Source: an uncultured Devosia sp. (GTDB taxonomy: Bacteria > Pseudomonadota > Alphaproteobacteria > Rhizobiales > Devosiaceae). Taken from it: a stretch of DNA of 64,000 nucleotides. Below, piece by piece: positions 24,932-33,897 of the stretch. Position 1 is the first letter of the stretch. The number at the start of each line of letters is the position of its first letter. Under the pieces are notes generated by a model. It made no database searches. It saw nothing but the letters and a program-made list of their open reading frames with translations, and was not told the DNA's origin. The translations under genes and the position numbers were made by a program. The DNA lies in the NCBI RefSeq assembly GCF_946479885.1, contig NZ_CAMLHM010000014.1:8527-72526 (forward strand), given 5' to 3'.

Positions 24932-26356
24932 ATGAACACGATGAGCATCGCGAGCGCATTGATCAGCCAGGAGCAGGGAACGAGAGTGCGGCGTCACGTT
25001 GGCCAGCGACTAGTCGTTTTCGTGTCGCTGGCGCTGGTCATGCTGGCGGCCGTGGGCGCGCTGGTGCTGGTGCAGGGCATCGACCGGCAGATCGGCGACG
25101 TGATCCGCACCTACGAGGTGCGCAACCAGGCGCGCGAACTGACCATTTCGCTGAGCGAGGCCGAGAGCAGCCAGCGTGGCTATCTGCTGACGCGGGACCC
25201 CAGCTATCTCGAGCCCTATCACGGGGCTGCCGCCTCGATAGACACACGCCTGATATCGCTGAGCGCGCTGACCAATGGCGACCCGGAACAGGCCGAACGG
25301 GTGCGCAGCATCAGCACCGAGATCGTGGCCAAGACGGCCGAGATGGCGCGGGCCGTAGCGCTGGTTCAGCAAGACCGCGCGGCCGAAGCACGGACGCTCA
25401 TCGAGACCGGCATGGGCGAGCGGCTGATGGACAGCCTGAAGCTCGCGCTCGAGCGGTTCATCGGCGAAGAAAACCAGAAGCTGCTCGATCGCAACCGGGA
25501 GATCGACCAGTCGCGTCGATTGCTGGTGGGAGCGCTCATCACGGCTTTGGCAGGCGCGGTGCTGCTCTCCTACATGCTGTTCTCCCGCACGCAGCGGCAG
25601 GTCAGCGCCCTGGCCGAGAGCAAGGAGCGGCTTGTGACCGAGAACGAGGTGCTCGAAGCCCATGTGCTCGAACGCACCCATGCGCTGGAGGAAGCGCGCG
25701 GGCATGCCGAGCGGGAGCGACAGCGGGTGGAGGCACTGCTGCAGGACGCCAACCACCGCATCGGCAATTCGCTGGCGACCGTCTCGTCCCTGCTGGGCCT
25801 GCAGCTGCTGCGCACCCGATCAGACGAGGTGCGCGCGGCGCTGGAAGCGGCACGGTCGCGCGTCCATGCCATTGCCTCGGCGCATCGTCGCCTGCGCCTT
25901 GGCGGTGATTTCGAGACGGCCAGTGCCGATGAATTCCTCGACGCCGTGCTCGAAGACATAGCCACCACGGCCAGCGACGCCAGGAATGTGCGTTTGGTGG
26001 GAGAGTTCGACACCATCATTGTCGGCGCGCGCGATGCCACGACGCTGGGTATCCTGGTGGGCGAGCTGGTGACGAACGCGGTCAAGCATGCCTTTCCCGC
26101 CGGGCGCAGCGGCACGATCATGGTCACCCTCAAGCGCGATGAGGACGGGGTCCCCAAACTGCAGGTGCTCGACGATGGCGTGGGCATTGCCGGCGAACAG
26201 ATGCCCGGCGATGGCGGCCTCGGTTCGGTCATCGTCCGCCAACTGGCGACGCAGTTCGGTGGCGAGCCGCATTATGAACGGCGCTCCGGCGGCGGCCTGA
26301 GCGTCAGCGTATCCTTGCCCGGCATCGAGGGCGTACCCCCGCCCCAAAGCCCCTGA
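24932..26356 (+). CDS. CHASE3 membrane histidine kinase, HisKA_2 type
   Basis: 474 residues: TM1 at about 27-50, a helical CHASE3 periplasmic domain (ESSQRGYLLTRDPSYLEPY is typical) to about 190, TM2 at about 195-215, a coiled coil, then HisKA_2 (QDANHRIGNSLATVSSLLGL) and HATPase (GELVTNAVKHAF, DDGVGI, GGLGS). It has no WxE motif, so it differs from the HWE kinases nearby. Layout matches known PhyR-kinases; it is a good candidate for the main sensor of this stress locus. The lipid kinase gene starts 12 bases downstream. Confidence 0.87.
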   Translation: MNTMSIASALISQEQGTRVRRHVGQRLVVFVSLALVMLAAVGALVLVQGIDRQIGDVIRTYEVRNQARELTISLSEAESSQRGYLLTRDPSYLEPYHGAAASIDTRLISLSALTNGDPEQAERVRSISTEIVAKTAEMARAVALVQQDRAAEARTLIETGMGERLMDSLKLALERFIGEENQKLLDRNREIDQSRRLLVGALITALAGAVLLSYMLFSRTQRQVSALAESKERLVTENEVLEAHVLERTHALEEARGHAERERQRVEALLQDANHRIGNSLATVSSLLGLQLLRTRSDEVRAALEAARSRVHAIASAHRRLRLGGDFETASADEFLDAVLEDIATTASDARNVRLVGEFDTIIVGARDATTLGILVGELVTNAVKHAFPAGRSGTIMVTLKRDEDGVPKLQVLDDGVGIAGEQMPGDGGLGSVIVRQLATQFGGEPHYERRSGGGLSVSVSLPGIEGVPPPQSP

Positions 26357-26368
26357 CCAGGAGCTGGC

Positions 26369-27286
26369 ATGCGTATCATCGCCGTTCTCAACCGCGATGG
26401 CGGGACCTTGCGGACCATGGACCTTGCGGCATTCAGCGCCAATGCCGTGGCGATCTTCGCCCGGCATGGGCATGAGCTCGAGTGCCAGATCGTTTCGGGG
26501 GGCGAGGTGGACAGGGCGCTTCGCAAGGCAGCCACGAGCAAGGGCGTCGATGCGGTCATGGCTGGCGGTGGTGACGGCACGATCTCGACCGCTGCGGGGA
26601 TTGCCTATGAGACGGGCATGACGCTGGCCGTGCTGCCGGTCGGAACGATGAACCTCTTTGCCCGGGCGCTCAAGGTGCCGCTGGTGCTCGACGAGGCCCT
26701 CGAGGCCATTGCGGCGGGCGAGGTTGGGTCGGTGGACATTGCCACGGCAAATGATCGGCCGTTCGTGCATCAGTTCGGCGTGGGCGTGCATGCCCGCCTG
26801 GTGCGTATTCGCGAGAATCTGAGCTATGGCAGCCGCTACGGCAAGATGCTGGCCAGCCTGCGGGCCATCGGCGCGGCCGCGATCAATCCGCCGCAGTTCG
26901 ACGCGGAATTCCACACCGGCGCTGATATCGAGACGCGGCGGGTATCGGGCATAGCGGTGTCCAACAATCCGCTCGGCGACGGGCAGATCTATGCCGGCCA
27001 GCTCGATCGGGGGGTGCTGGGGGTCTATGTCGCGGCGCCGCTTTCGACCTCGGCCTTGCTCAAGCTGGTGGCCGACGTGTTCATGGGCACCTGGCGGGCC
27101 AGTCCCGCGGTCACCGAACAGGAGGTCGACGACGTCACGCTGCACTTTCCCAAGCGCAAGAGGGGAGCCCATGCGGTCATCGACGGCGAACTGATCAAGC
27201 TGGATCGGTCGGTGACGCTCAAGATCCACCCTGGCGGCCTCAAGGTGGTGCTGCCCAAGGCAGCGCCTGGGCCATCGGCTCCTTAG
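26369..27286 (+). CDS. Diacylglycerol/sphingosine kinase-family lipid kinase (YegS-like)
   Basis: 305 residues with the DAGK catalytic core: MAGGGDGTISTAAG for ATP binding and LPVGTMNLFARAL. C-terminal beta-rich lid domain with SNNPLGDGQIYAG and VIDGEL. Phosphorylates a diacylglycerol- or long-chain-base-like lipid; substrate unknown. Ribosome site AGGAG lies 7 bases before the ATG, and the gene is co-transcribed with the CHASE3 kinase. Confidence 0.87.
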   Translation: MRIIAVLNRDGGTLRTMDLAAFSANAVAIFARHGHELECQIVSGGEVDRALRKAATSKGVDAVMAGGGDGTISTAAGIAYETGMTLAVLPVGTMNLFARALKVPLVLDEALEAIAAGEVGSVDIATANDRPFVHQFGVGVHARLVRIRENLSYGSRYGKMLASLRAIGAAAINPPQFDAEFHTGADIETRRVSGIAVSNNPLGDGQIYAGQLDRGVLGVYVAAPLSTSALLKLVADVFMGTWRASPAVTEQEVDDVTLHFPKRKRGAHAVIDGELIKLDRSVTLKIHPGGLKVVLPKAAPGPSAP

Positions 27287-27293
27287 AATTTCT

Positions 27294-27318
27294 GGAACCA
27301 AGACGCATCAGCGGCGTT
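27294..27318 (+). promoter_or_regulatory. EcfG-type promoter of the GAF-PAS-HWE kinase
   Basis: GGAAC (27294-27298), 16-base spacer, CGTT (27315-27318), 63 bases before the TTG start of the kinase gene. Exact consensus. Confidence 0.78.
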
Positions 27319-27380
27319 GCGAGTGATTAGCCGGGGAGCTTTGGGTTGTACGACACATTGCGTTAGCGTCAGGACGGAAA

Positions 27381-28904
27381 TTGAAAGACAACGGGGCCCA
27401 CCTTCCGGACGATGTCCGGCGGGTCGTGGATGATCCAGCGCGATTGCAGGCGCTGGCGGCGCTGGATGTGCTCGACAGCCATCCCGATGCCGAGTTCGAG
27501 CGTTTGAGCCGGGCTGCTGCTTTTGCATTCAATGCCGAGATTGCCCTGGTGACGCTCATCGATAAGGAGCGGCAGTGGTTTCGCGCCTGCTTCGGCCTGG
27601 ACAACATGACCGAGGCGCTGACGGAAACCTCGTTCTGCGCCCACGCCATCGCGTTACCTGACGATCAGGACGCTCTGGTTGTGCTGGACGCAACCAAGGA
27701 TGCGCGGTTCAAGGACAATCCGCAGGTCACCGGTTGGCCCGGTATTCGCTTTTACGCCGGCGCGGCCGTCGTGGTCGGCGGCCAGCGGGTGGGGTCGCTC
27801 TGCGTGATCGACACAAGGCCACGGGTGGCGTTGGAGCCGGGCCTGATGGAGCAGCTGGTCAATCTGGCCGGGCTGACCTCGACACTGTTTTCACTCAAGG
27901 ACGAAGCCCGGGTGCGGGCACGCACCGCGGCGGCGCTGGTGCGCGAGGAGTGGCGCCATGCGCTGACCCTGGAGGCCGGCAAGGTCGGAAGCTGGGTCTG
28001 GGACGTGCGCAGCGGGGAAGTGGCCTGCAACGACATGTTCCGGCGGATGTATGGGCTGGCGGAGGGTGAGACGGTTCGGGTCGAGGACGTGATGAACGCG
28101 ACCCATCCGCTGGACCGCGCGATGGTCGAGTCCAGTATCGATGCCAGCTTCCGGGATGGCATGGATTACAGCGCCGAGGCCCGCATCGCGGCGACCGGGC
28201 GCTGGCTGACCATGCGCGGCCGGGTCTATCAGCGCGACGCGGACGGCAAGCCGCTGGTGATGATGGGCGTCAGCATCGACATTACCGACAGCAAGCAGAG
28301 CGCGGATCATACGCGGCTGCTGCTGCGCGAACTCAACCACCGGGTCAAGAATACGCTGGCCATGATCCAGTCTGTGGCGCGGCAGACTATCAGGCAGAAT
28401 CCCGATCCCCAGGACTTCATCGAGGCTTTTTCGGGCCGGCTGCGGACGATTTCGGATGCGCATGTGCTGCTGGCCGATCGCGACTGGTCCGGAGTGCAGC
28501 TCTATGAGGTGATCGCCTCCCAGCTCGGGCCGAAGTTCAAGACCAATCCTGACAGGGCGGAAGTCCGCGGGGATGACGTCACCCTGCCGGCAGATCATGC
28601 CCTGGGGCTGGGGCTGATCCTGCATGAGCTGACGACCAATGCGCACCACCACGGCGCGTGGTCAGGCTCGGCTGGTACTGTCAGCATCGACTGGGAAATC
28701 AAGCCCGCGCCGACCCGCGGCCTGTCGCTGACCTGGCGGGAAAGCGGCGGACCAAGGGTCGCGCCCCCGGACGAGTACGGCCTGGGCGCGCGGCTGATCG
28801 AGCGCAGTCTCGCCAAGGTGCTCGATAGCGAAGTGGCGCTGACCTTCGAGCCCTCGGGTGTTGTCGCCCATGTCTGGATGCCGTTGCCGGCGGAGGACGC
28901 CTAG
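27381..28904 (+). CDS. GAF-PAS HWE-family histidine kinase
   Basis: 507-residue soluble kinase: GAF domain about 25-170 (AFNAEIALVTLIDKERQWF, SFCAHAI), PAS about 190-305 (SWVWDVRSGEVACNDMFRRMY), H-box LRELNHRVKNTLAMIQSVA, N-box HELTTNAHHHGA, and the WxE motif LTWRESGGP. TTG start with AGGACGG ribosome site 5 bases upstream. The cytosolic GAF and PAS modules imply light, redox or ligand sensing. EcfG-driven, so stress output feeds more PhyR-class kinase. Its stop codon lies in a 21-bp tandem repeat. Confidence 0.88.
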   Translation: MKDNGAHLPDDVRRVVDDPARLQALAALDVLDSHPDAEFERLSRAAAFAFNAEIALVTLIDKERQWFRACFGLDNMTEALTETSFCAHAIALPDDQDALVVLDATKDARFKDNPQVTGWPGIRFYAGAAVVVGGQRVGSLCVIDTRPRVALEPGLMEQLVNLAGLTSTLFSLKDEARVRARTAAALVREEWRHALTLEAGKVGSWVWDVRSGEVACNDMFRRMYGLAEGETVRVEDVMNATHPLDRAMVESSIDASFRDGMDYSAEARIAATGRWLTMRGRVYQRDADGKPLVMMGVSIDITDSKQSADHTRLLLRELNHRVKNTLAMIQSVARQTIRQNPDPQDFIEAFSGRLRTISDAHVLLADRDWSGVQLYEVIASQLGPKFKTNPDRAEVRGDDVTLPADHALGLGLILHELTTNAHHHGAWSGSAGTVSIDWEIKPAPTRGLSLTWRESGGPRVAPPDEYGLGARLIERSLAKVLDSEVALTFEPSGVVAHVWMPLPAEDA

Positions 28905-28965
28905 TGGCGCCTTGAGGACGCCTAGTGGCGCCTTGAGGACGCCTAGTGGCGCCTTGAGGACGCCT
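28895..28965 (+). repeat. 21-bp tandem repeat spanning the kinase stop codon
   Basis: Three full copies (28895-28915, 28916-28936, 28937-28957) plus 8 bases of a fourth; the unit begins GGACGCCTAGTGGCGCC and ends TTGA. The unit is seven codons long and contains the TAG stop, so each copy repeats the gene's end in frame. Copies are identical, which suggests recent slippage. Confidence 0.95.
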
Positions 28966-28970
28966 GAGGG

Positions 28971-29408
28971 CTAGTCCTCCTTGGGCTCGTTGCTCTTGCG
29001 CACCAGGAGATAGGCGGCAAGGGCGGCGGCCGGCAGGGCGATGGCCCGACCCATGGGCGATCTCAGCACCACGGGCAACGCCGTCAGCGCGGCGGTGGTG
29101 ACGAAGGCGCTGGTCTCGGTCGACTTGCGCTTGTCGGCCACCTGGCGGCGATGGCGGTTTTCGCCGATGCGCGTGCCCAGATAGACCGCCAAAGCGAGCA
29201 CCAGGAACACGCCAGCCATGATCAACGCTGCGTAGATCGCGCCATAGAGATCGGCGAGGGCGAGAAAACCGGCGACGAGCAGAAACACCGCGCCGATCAG
29301 CGCCAAGCCAAGCATCACCACGTTGACGATGATGGTGTTGCGAATGCGCGCGGTGATGGATTCGACCTCGATGCCGAGCAGCGCGGCAAGCGGAACGAGC
29401 AGATGCAT
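28971..29408 (-). CDS. Holin/DUF1469-like small membrane protein
   Basis: 145 residues. Two long helices (about 27-55 and 60-82) are followed by a basic linker (RIGENRHRRQVADKRK) and another hydrophobic segment, like the Phage_holin_3_6 / Act_lipid-exporter-like stress proteins of proteobacteria. Function unknown. It starts 2 bases after the DUF883 gene and shares its EcfG promoter. Confidence 0.78.
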   Translation of the reverse strand: MHLLVPLAALLGIEVESITARIRNTIIVNVVMLGLALIGAVFLLVAGFLALADLYGAIYAALIMAGVFLVLALAVYLGTRIGENRHRRQVADKRKSTETSAFVTTAALTALPVVLRSPMGRAIALPAAALAAYLLVRKSNEPKED

Positions 29409-29410
29409 GA

Positions 29411-29803
29411 TTAGTGCCGCGACAGCAGCGCGAGAATGAAGCCGATGCCGACCGCGCTGGCCACCGCCGTCAGCGGCTTTTCGCGGATGGTGTCCTTGAG
29501 TTGCTGTTCGAGGGCGCTGGCCTGTTCCTGCACGTCTTCGACCACATGCTGGCCCTGGCGCTGCAGATGGCGCGCCTCGCTCTTGGCCACGTTGCGCACT
29601 TCGTTGACCTTCTCGTTGCTGAGACGGGCAAGGGTGGCAGCGATCGCCTTGATGTCATCCTGCAGTTGGGACACCTGGTCCTCAAGCTGGGCTTCGCGAG
29701 CCTTGCTCGTGGCCGCGCTGGCGCGGGCATTGCCGGTGCTGCGGGTGGCGCGGGGCGGCGTGGGGGTGGTGCGGCCGGGGGCCATATCAGGGGTATTTGC
29801 CAT
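29411..29803 (-). CDS. DUF883 (ElaB/YqjD/YgaM) family protein
   Basis: 130 residues: a Thr/Pro/Ala-rich start, a long coiled coil (about 35-105, QLEDQVSQLQDDIKAIAAT), and one C-terminal helix (TAVASAVGIGFILALLSRH). YqjD-type proteins are membrane-tethered and bind ribosomes in stationary phase. ATG 29803 has AGGAGC upstream. Co-transcribed with the next membrane protein. Confidence 0.88.
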   Translation of the reverse strand: MANTPDMAPGRTTPTPPRATRSTGNARASAATSKAREAQLEDQVSQLQDDIKAIAATLARLSNEKVNEVRNVAKSEARHLQRQGQHVVEDVQEQASALEQQLKDTIREKPLTAVASAVGIGFILALLSRH

Positions 29804-29831
29804 TTGACGCTCCTGTGATTGTTGATGGGTC

Positions 29832-29856
29832 AACGTCCGGAAAACCCAGCGGTTCC
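29832..29856 (-). promoter_or_regulatory. EcfG-type promoter of the DUF883 operon
   Basis: Minus-strand GGAAC (29856-29852), 16-base spacer, CGTT (29835-29832), 29 bases before the start codon. Exact consensus. Confidence 0.8.
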
Positions 29857-29865
29857 AGCGGCCTA

Positions 29866-29908
29866 TAAAAGAAGACACCCCAATGCACGCGGGGCGCATC
29901 GGGGTGGC
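29866..29908 (-). terminator. Probable terminator of the DUF3309 gene
   Basis: Minus strand CACCCCGATGC, loop region, GTGCATTGGGGTG, followed by TCTTCTTTTAT. It lies about 100 bases past the DUF3309 stop codon and just upstream of the DUF883 promoter. The stem has a bulge. Confidence 0.55.
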
Positions 29909-30005
29909 AAGGGGCGGGCGAAAGGGGGGCGGCTTTCGACCCGCGGGCGCCTCTCAGCGTGTGAGAACCGGAAAACCGGCTGCGCCTGTTATCGTTTCTG
30001 GGTGC

Positions 30006-30164
30006 CTAGATGCGTCCCATCAAAACCAGGATGAGGACGACGACCAGCACAACACCCAGGATGCCGGAGGGGAAGTAGCCGAAGCCGCGCGAATAGCCCC
30101 AACTGGGCAGCGCGCCGATCAGCAACAGAATAAGGATGATGATGAGGATTGTTCCCAGACCCAT
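30006..30164 (-). CDS. DUF3309 small membrane protein
   Basis: 52 residues: helix TILIIILILLLIGALP, the conserved turn PSWGYSRGFGYFPSG, a second helix, ending LMGRI. This is the DUF3309 family, of unknown function, often found with stress genes. Ribosome site AAGGAG lies 6 bases before the ATG. Probably transcribed with the small gene upstream at 30374. Confidence 0.88.
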   Translation of the reverse strand: MGLGTILIIILILLLIGALPSWGYSRGFGYFPSGILGVVLVVVLILVLMGRI

Positions 30165-30209
30165 GGTCGGTCTCCTTGGTTATTATTCTTGTGACGCTTC
30201 GGTGCCAGC

Positions 30210-30374
30210 CTAGAGGATTGCCAGCATCAGGCCCGCGGCGGTGACCAGGATGAACAGAGCCGGTGCCAGCGCCTTGAAGACGTCGGCATAGTGGGTTTCC
30301 CCGTCATAGCCTTCGGCCCACACCGAGGCGGTGCGTCCAGCATTCTCGAGCGCCTTGATTTCCATGTGAGTCAC
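30210..30374 (-). CDS. Small single-helix membrane protein, uncharacterised
   Basis: 54 residues from GTG 30374 (GGAGG five bases upstream) or 51 from ATG 30365. A polar first half (VWAEGYDGETHYADVFK) is followed by one hydrophobic C-terminal helix (ALFILVTAAGLMLAIL). I do not recognise the family. A GGAAC-N17-CGTT sequence lies about 50 bases upstream, so it probably belongs to the stress regulon. Confidence 0.68.
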   Translation of the reverse strand: MTHMEIKALENAGRTASVWAEGYDGETHYADVFKALAPALFILVTAAGLMLAIL

Positions 30375-30422
30375 GCCGGCCTCCGCCCTTTGAACATCGC
30401 GCTGTGTTGCGCTTGCCCAATG

Positions 30423-30448
30423 AACGGAGCGAGATCGGCTTTGGTTCC
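30423..30448 (-). promoter_or_regulatory. EcfG-type promoter of the small membrane protein gene
   Basis: Minus-strand GGAAC (30448-30444), 17-base spacer, CGTT (30426-30423), 49 bases before GTG 30374. Confidence 0.72.
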
Positions 30449-30476
30449 GTGGCGGCAATTGAAACAATTGAAGGGG

Positions 30477-31355
30477 CTATTCGACCCGCAGCACGTCCAC
30501 CGATTGCCTGGTTTCGTGCGATCCGTGGGTCTTCAATACACCCACGATCGGCGAGATATCGGCGTAGTCACGGCCATGGCCGATGGAGATATGGTCGGGC
30601 CCGGCAATCATGGCATTGGTGGGATCGAACTCGACCCAGCCCACATGCTGGCCGCACCAGGCGCGCACCCAGGCATGCATGGCGTCGGCGCCCTCGAGCC
30701 GCGGCTTGCCCTTTGGCGGGTTGGTGCGCAGGAAGCCTGAGACATAGCCGGCGGGAATGCCGATGCCGCGCAGGCCCGATATCATGACATGGGCGAAGTC
30801 CTGGCAAACGCCCTTGCGCAGGGCGAAGGCTTCGGCGGGCTTGGTTTCGACGTCGGTCGCCTTGGGGTCGTAGGTGAAGTTGCGGTGGATCGCCATGCAC
30901 AGCGCCAGCGCCGCCGTCATGGTCGAGGGCATGTCTGCCGTCACCTGCTCGGCATATTCGGTGATGGCGGGCACGAGCTGGACGCGCGGGGAGGCAGCCA
31001 GGAAATGATGCGGGCTGTCGGGCTCCACCGACCAGTAGCGCGCGATCTCCTGGCGGAGCCCGGCGCGCGACGGTGAAAGGTCGGCGGGGGGATGGAGATC
31101 CTCCACCTGGACACGGGCGGTCAGGCGGATGGCAAGATGGTCGTGTGGGGTCTGGTAGGTGAGCGTGGTGACCGAATTGCCGAAGAAGTCGGTAAAGGTG
31201 CTTTCGCGTTGCGGACGCGGCTCGAAGGACAGGCCGGCGGCCACGACGCGCTGCACGCCGGGAATGGTCATCGGCGCAACCCGGATCAGGTGACGGCCGC
31301 CATGCACCGTGGCGTCGTAGTCGTAACTGAGTTCGAGGCGCACATCGTAGAGCAT
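30477..31355 (-). CDS. Transglutaminase-like cysteine peptidase family protein
   Basis: 292 residues: an N-terminal beta domain (about 1-150) and a transglutaminase-like core with Cys in GVCQDFAH, His in DAMHAWVRAW and Asp in FDPTNAM, the complete triad. The ATG at 31355 has GAGGG upstream. It follows the ATP-grasp/alpha-E gene, with a type B repeat between. Predicted role is amide bond cleavage or formation on a peptide; substrate unknown. Confidence 0.88.
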   Translation of the reverse strand: MLYDVRLELSYDYDATVHGGRHLIRVAPMTIPGVQRVVAAGLSFEPRPQRESTFTDFFGNSVTTLTYQTPHDHLAIRLTARVQVEDLHPPADLSPSRAGLRQEIARYWSVEPDSPHHFLAASPRVQLVPAITEYAEQVTADMPSTMTAALALCMAIHRNFTYDPKATDVETKPAEAFALRKGVCQDFAHVMISGLRGIGIPAGYVSGFLRTNPPKGKPRLEGADAMHAWVRAWCGQHVGWVEFDPTNAMIAGPDHISIGHGRDYADISPIVGVLKTHGSHETRQSVDVLRVE

Positions 31356-31386
31356 CAGGCGGCCCTCCCGCAGATGGCCCAACAGA

Positions 31387-31467
31387 CCTCATCCTGAGCC
31401 TGTCGAAGGACGAGGTCGTGGCACCATCCCGCCACGCCCTCGTGGTTCGACAGGCTCACCATGAGGG
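31387..31467. repeat. Type B intergenic inverted repeat, copy 1
   Basis: Arms CCTCATCCTGAGCCTGTCGA and TCGACAGGCTCACCATGAGG with inner GGACGAGG / CCTCGTGG arms. Copies recur at 43.9 and 59.2 kb. Confidence 0.9.
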
Positions 31468-31485
31468 CTATTGCAAGCATGGCGG

Positions 31486-33894
31486 CTACACGAAGTAGGC
31501 CGCGGCCACGAGGCCCGCCAGCATGCCGATATCGGTGGCGAGCTTGTCGAGCGCCTTGGGCGTCATGTCGGCGGCCACGGCAATGCGCAGGTCCGCTTCT
31601 ATCCGCAAGGCGGCCTTGGCGACCGGCGACATGATACCGTCCTCGATACCGCCGGGCAGCATTTCGATCTGATTGCGCAGCTCGGTGACCTGGAACTGTA
31701 CAGAGCGCGGATTGAGCGGATCGAGCACCAGCAGGTCGGTTGCGCTCTGGGTGCCGGCACTGACCGAATAGCGCCGGCGATGCGACATGACGCTGTCGCC
31801 GATTTCGAGCAGCATTTCGAGCGAGCCGTCGGGGGCATCCTTGTCGGTCAGCCAGCCGGTAATGCGCGCAAGCTGGATGGCGCGTTCGAGGCGGCGGCCG
31901 AGCTCCAGGAAACGCCAGCCGGCAAAGCGGTACATGTTTTCATGCACGAGACCGGAAAAGCCGGCCAGCTTGCGCAGCAGCACCGTCATGGCGCGCGTGG
32001 CGTCGTCGCCCGGCTCGATCCTGGTGGCAAAGCGCTGGGCGGTCTTCTGCAGGTCGTTGAGCGCCAGCCAGCCATCGGGTGAGAACCGGTCGCGGATCTG
32101 GCCGGCGCTATGGACGGCGCTGTCGATGGAGGCGAGCAGCCCCTGCGGCATGGCTTCGCCGGCATCGACATCGATGGTGTCGAGGAAGGTGGCGCAGTGG
32201 GTCAGGATGGGCAGGTCGGCCTTGCTCAGCTCCGCCAGGCGCGCATTGTAGGCGCGCAGAATGCGAACCGTTGCCTCGCAGCGTTCGGCGTAGCGGCCGA
32301 GCCAGATGAGATTGTCGGCAGCGCGGCTGGGCAGGCTGCCGGGCACGTTGCGCACCAGCTTCTGCCCATCCTGCGGCAGCAGCGAAATGCGTTCCACCGG
32401 CTTGGAGGACAGCACCCAGACGTCGGCCGCCTGGCCGCCGCGCTGCATGGCGATGGCTGAAGTGTCGAGGGTCGATCCCACGCGGGCAAAGCCGCCGGGC
32501 ATGATGGTCCAGCCGTCGGCGGTGCGGGCGGCATAGACGCGCAGGGTGATGGGGCGTGGCTGCAGCTTGCCATCGACATAGACCGGCGCGGTCGACAATT
32601 GTACCGGCTCCTGGCCGACATAGTCGGCGCCATTGGCCTTCATCCGCTCGATCAGCGCCGCCTTCTGTTCTGGCGGGATGGACGAGCCGAGCGCGGTGCC
32701 GCGCAGGTCGTCGAAGGGCAGGGTGGTGGCAAAGGCCGGACCGACCAGCAGGTTGTCGAAATTGTCGATCACATGCTGCTGCTCGCTCGGCTGGCCGCAC
32801 CACCAGGTGGCGATCTCGGGCAGCAGCAGGTCGGTATCGAGCAGCTTCTGCGCCAGGCGCGGCATGAAGGCGGCGAGCGCCCGTGTTTCGAGGAAGCCGG
32901 TGCCGATGGCGTTGATCATCGAGATCGAGCCATGACGCAGGGCTTCGACCATGCCGGGCGTGCCGATGCGGCTGTCGTAACGCAGCTCGAGCGGATCGAC
33001 GAAGCTGGCATCCATGCGGCGCCACAGCACGCTGACCGGCTTGAGGCCGGCCACGGTGCGCACCATGACATTGCCGTCCTCGATGATGAGGTCCTCGCCC
33101 TCGAGCAGCATCAGGCCGAGATAGCGGGCGATATAGGCGTGCTCGAAATAGGTCTCGTTGAGCTGGCCGGGCGTCAAGATGCCGACGCGGCCGCCATCGC
33201 GCTTGGCGTCGGCGAAGAGCGTGTCGCGGAAGTCGCGGAAGAAGCCTGCAAGACGCTGCACATTCATGTCGGCATAGATGTCGGATAGCGCGCGCGTGGT
33301 GGCGACGCGATTTTCCAGCGCGAAGCCGGCACCGGACGGGGCCTGGGCGCGATCGCCCAATACCCACCAGGCGCCATCGGGACCCCGGCCCAGCTCGAAG
33401 GCGCAGAAATGCAGGTAATGGCCGCTGACCGGCTTTACACCGACCAGCGGTCGCAGGAATTCGCCATTGCGGGCGACCAGCTCGGGTGGCAGCAGGCCCT
33501 GCTGCACCAGGGTATTGTCGCCATAGACATCGGCAATCACGGTTTCGAGCAGCTCGGCGCGCTGGATCAGGCCGGCGCTGATGCGCGACCAGTCGGCCTC
33601 GTCGATGAGCAGCGGCACATGGGCCAGCGGCCAGGCGCGTTCCTTGCCCTCGGCACCGTCATACTTGCGGTAGAACACCCCGGCGTCGCGCAGATATTGG
33701 TCGGCGCGCTCGAAGCGGGCGGCAAGCTCGGTGGGGCCAAGCTTGTCGAAAGCCGCCATGAGCTGGGCCCAGCCGGGCCTGACATTGCCGGATGGATCGA
33801 TCATCTCGTCGGGTACGCCCGGCTGCAGGCGATAGTCGGCGATGATGCTCGGCCCGGCCGGCGGCGTGTCCCGCGTCTTTTGATTCCGTGTCAT
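31486..33894 (-). CDS. Circularly permuted ATP-grasp/alpha-E fusion protein
   Basis: 802 residues. The first 480 or so form a circularly permuted type 2 ATP-grasp domain (GVKPVSGHYLHFCAFELG, ILTPGQLNETYFEHAYIARY, LIIEDGNVMVRTVAGL, VLWRRMDASFVDPLEL); the rest is an all-helical alpha-E (DUF403) domain with LIWLGRYAERCEATVRILRAY and GSLEMLLEIGDSVMSHRRRY. In other bacteria these are usually two adjacent genes. The DUF2126 gene ends 3 bases upstream. ATP-grasp proteins ligate carboxyl to amine, so peptide synthesis or tagging is predicted from the family. Confidence 0.9.
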   Translation of the reverse strand: MTRNQKTRDTPPAGPSIIADYRLQPGVPDEMIDPSGNVRPGWAQLMAAFDKLGPTELAARFERADQYLRDAGVFYRKYDGAEGKERAWPLAHVPLLIDEADWSRISAGLIQRAELLETVIADVYGDNTLVQQGLLPPELVARNGEFLRPLVGVKPVSGHYLHFCAFELGRGPDGAWWVLGDRAQAPSGAGFALENRVATTRALSDIYADMNVQRLAGFFRDFRDTLFADAKRDGGRVGILTPGQLNETYFEHAYIARYLGLMLLEGEDLIIEDGNVMVRTVAGLKPVSVLWRRMDASFVDPLELRYDSRIGTPGMVEALRHGSISMINAIGTGFLETRALAAFMPRLAQKLLDTDLLLPEIATWWCGQPSEQQHVIDNFDNLLVGPAFATTLPFDDLRGTALGSSIPPEQKAALIERMKANGADYVGQEPVQLSTAPVYVDGKLQPRPITLRVYAARTADGWTIMPGGFARVGSTLDTSAIAMQRGGQAADVWVLSSKPVERISLLPQDGQKLVRNVPGSLPSRAADNLIWLGRYAERCEATVRILRAYNARLAELSKADLPILTHCATFLDTIDVDAGEAMPQGLLASIDSAVHSAGQIRDRFSPDGWLALNDLQKTAQRFATRIEPGDDATRAMTVLLRKLAGFSGLVHENMYRFAGWRFLELGRRLERAIQLARITGWLTDKDAPDGSLEMLLEIGDSVMSHRRRYSVSAGTQSATDLLVLDPLNPRSVQFQVTELRNQIEMLPGGIEDGIMSPVAKAALRIEADLRIAVAADMTPKALDKLATDIGMLAGLVAAAYFV

Positions 33895-33897
33895 CGG

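Noticed and set aside
28895..28965. CRISPR array
   Set aside because: The units are directly adjacent 21-mers without spacers; it is a tandem repeat.
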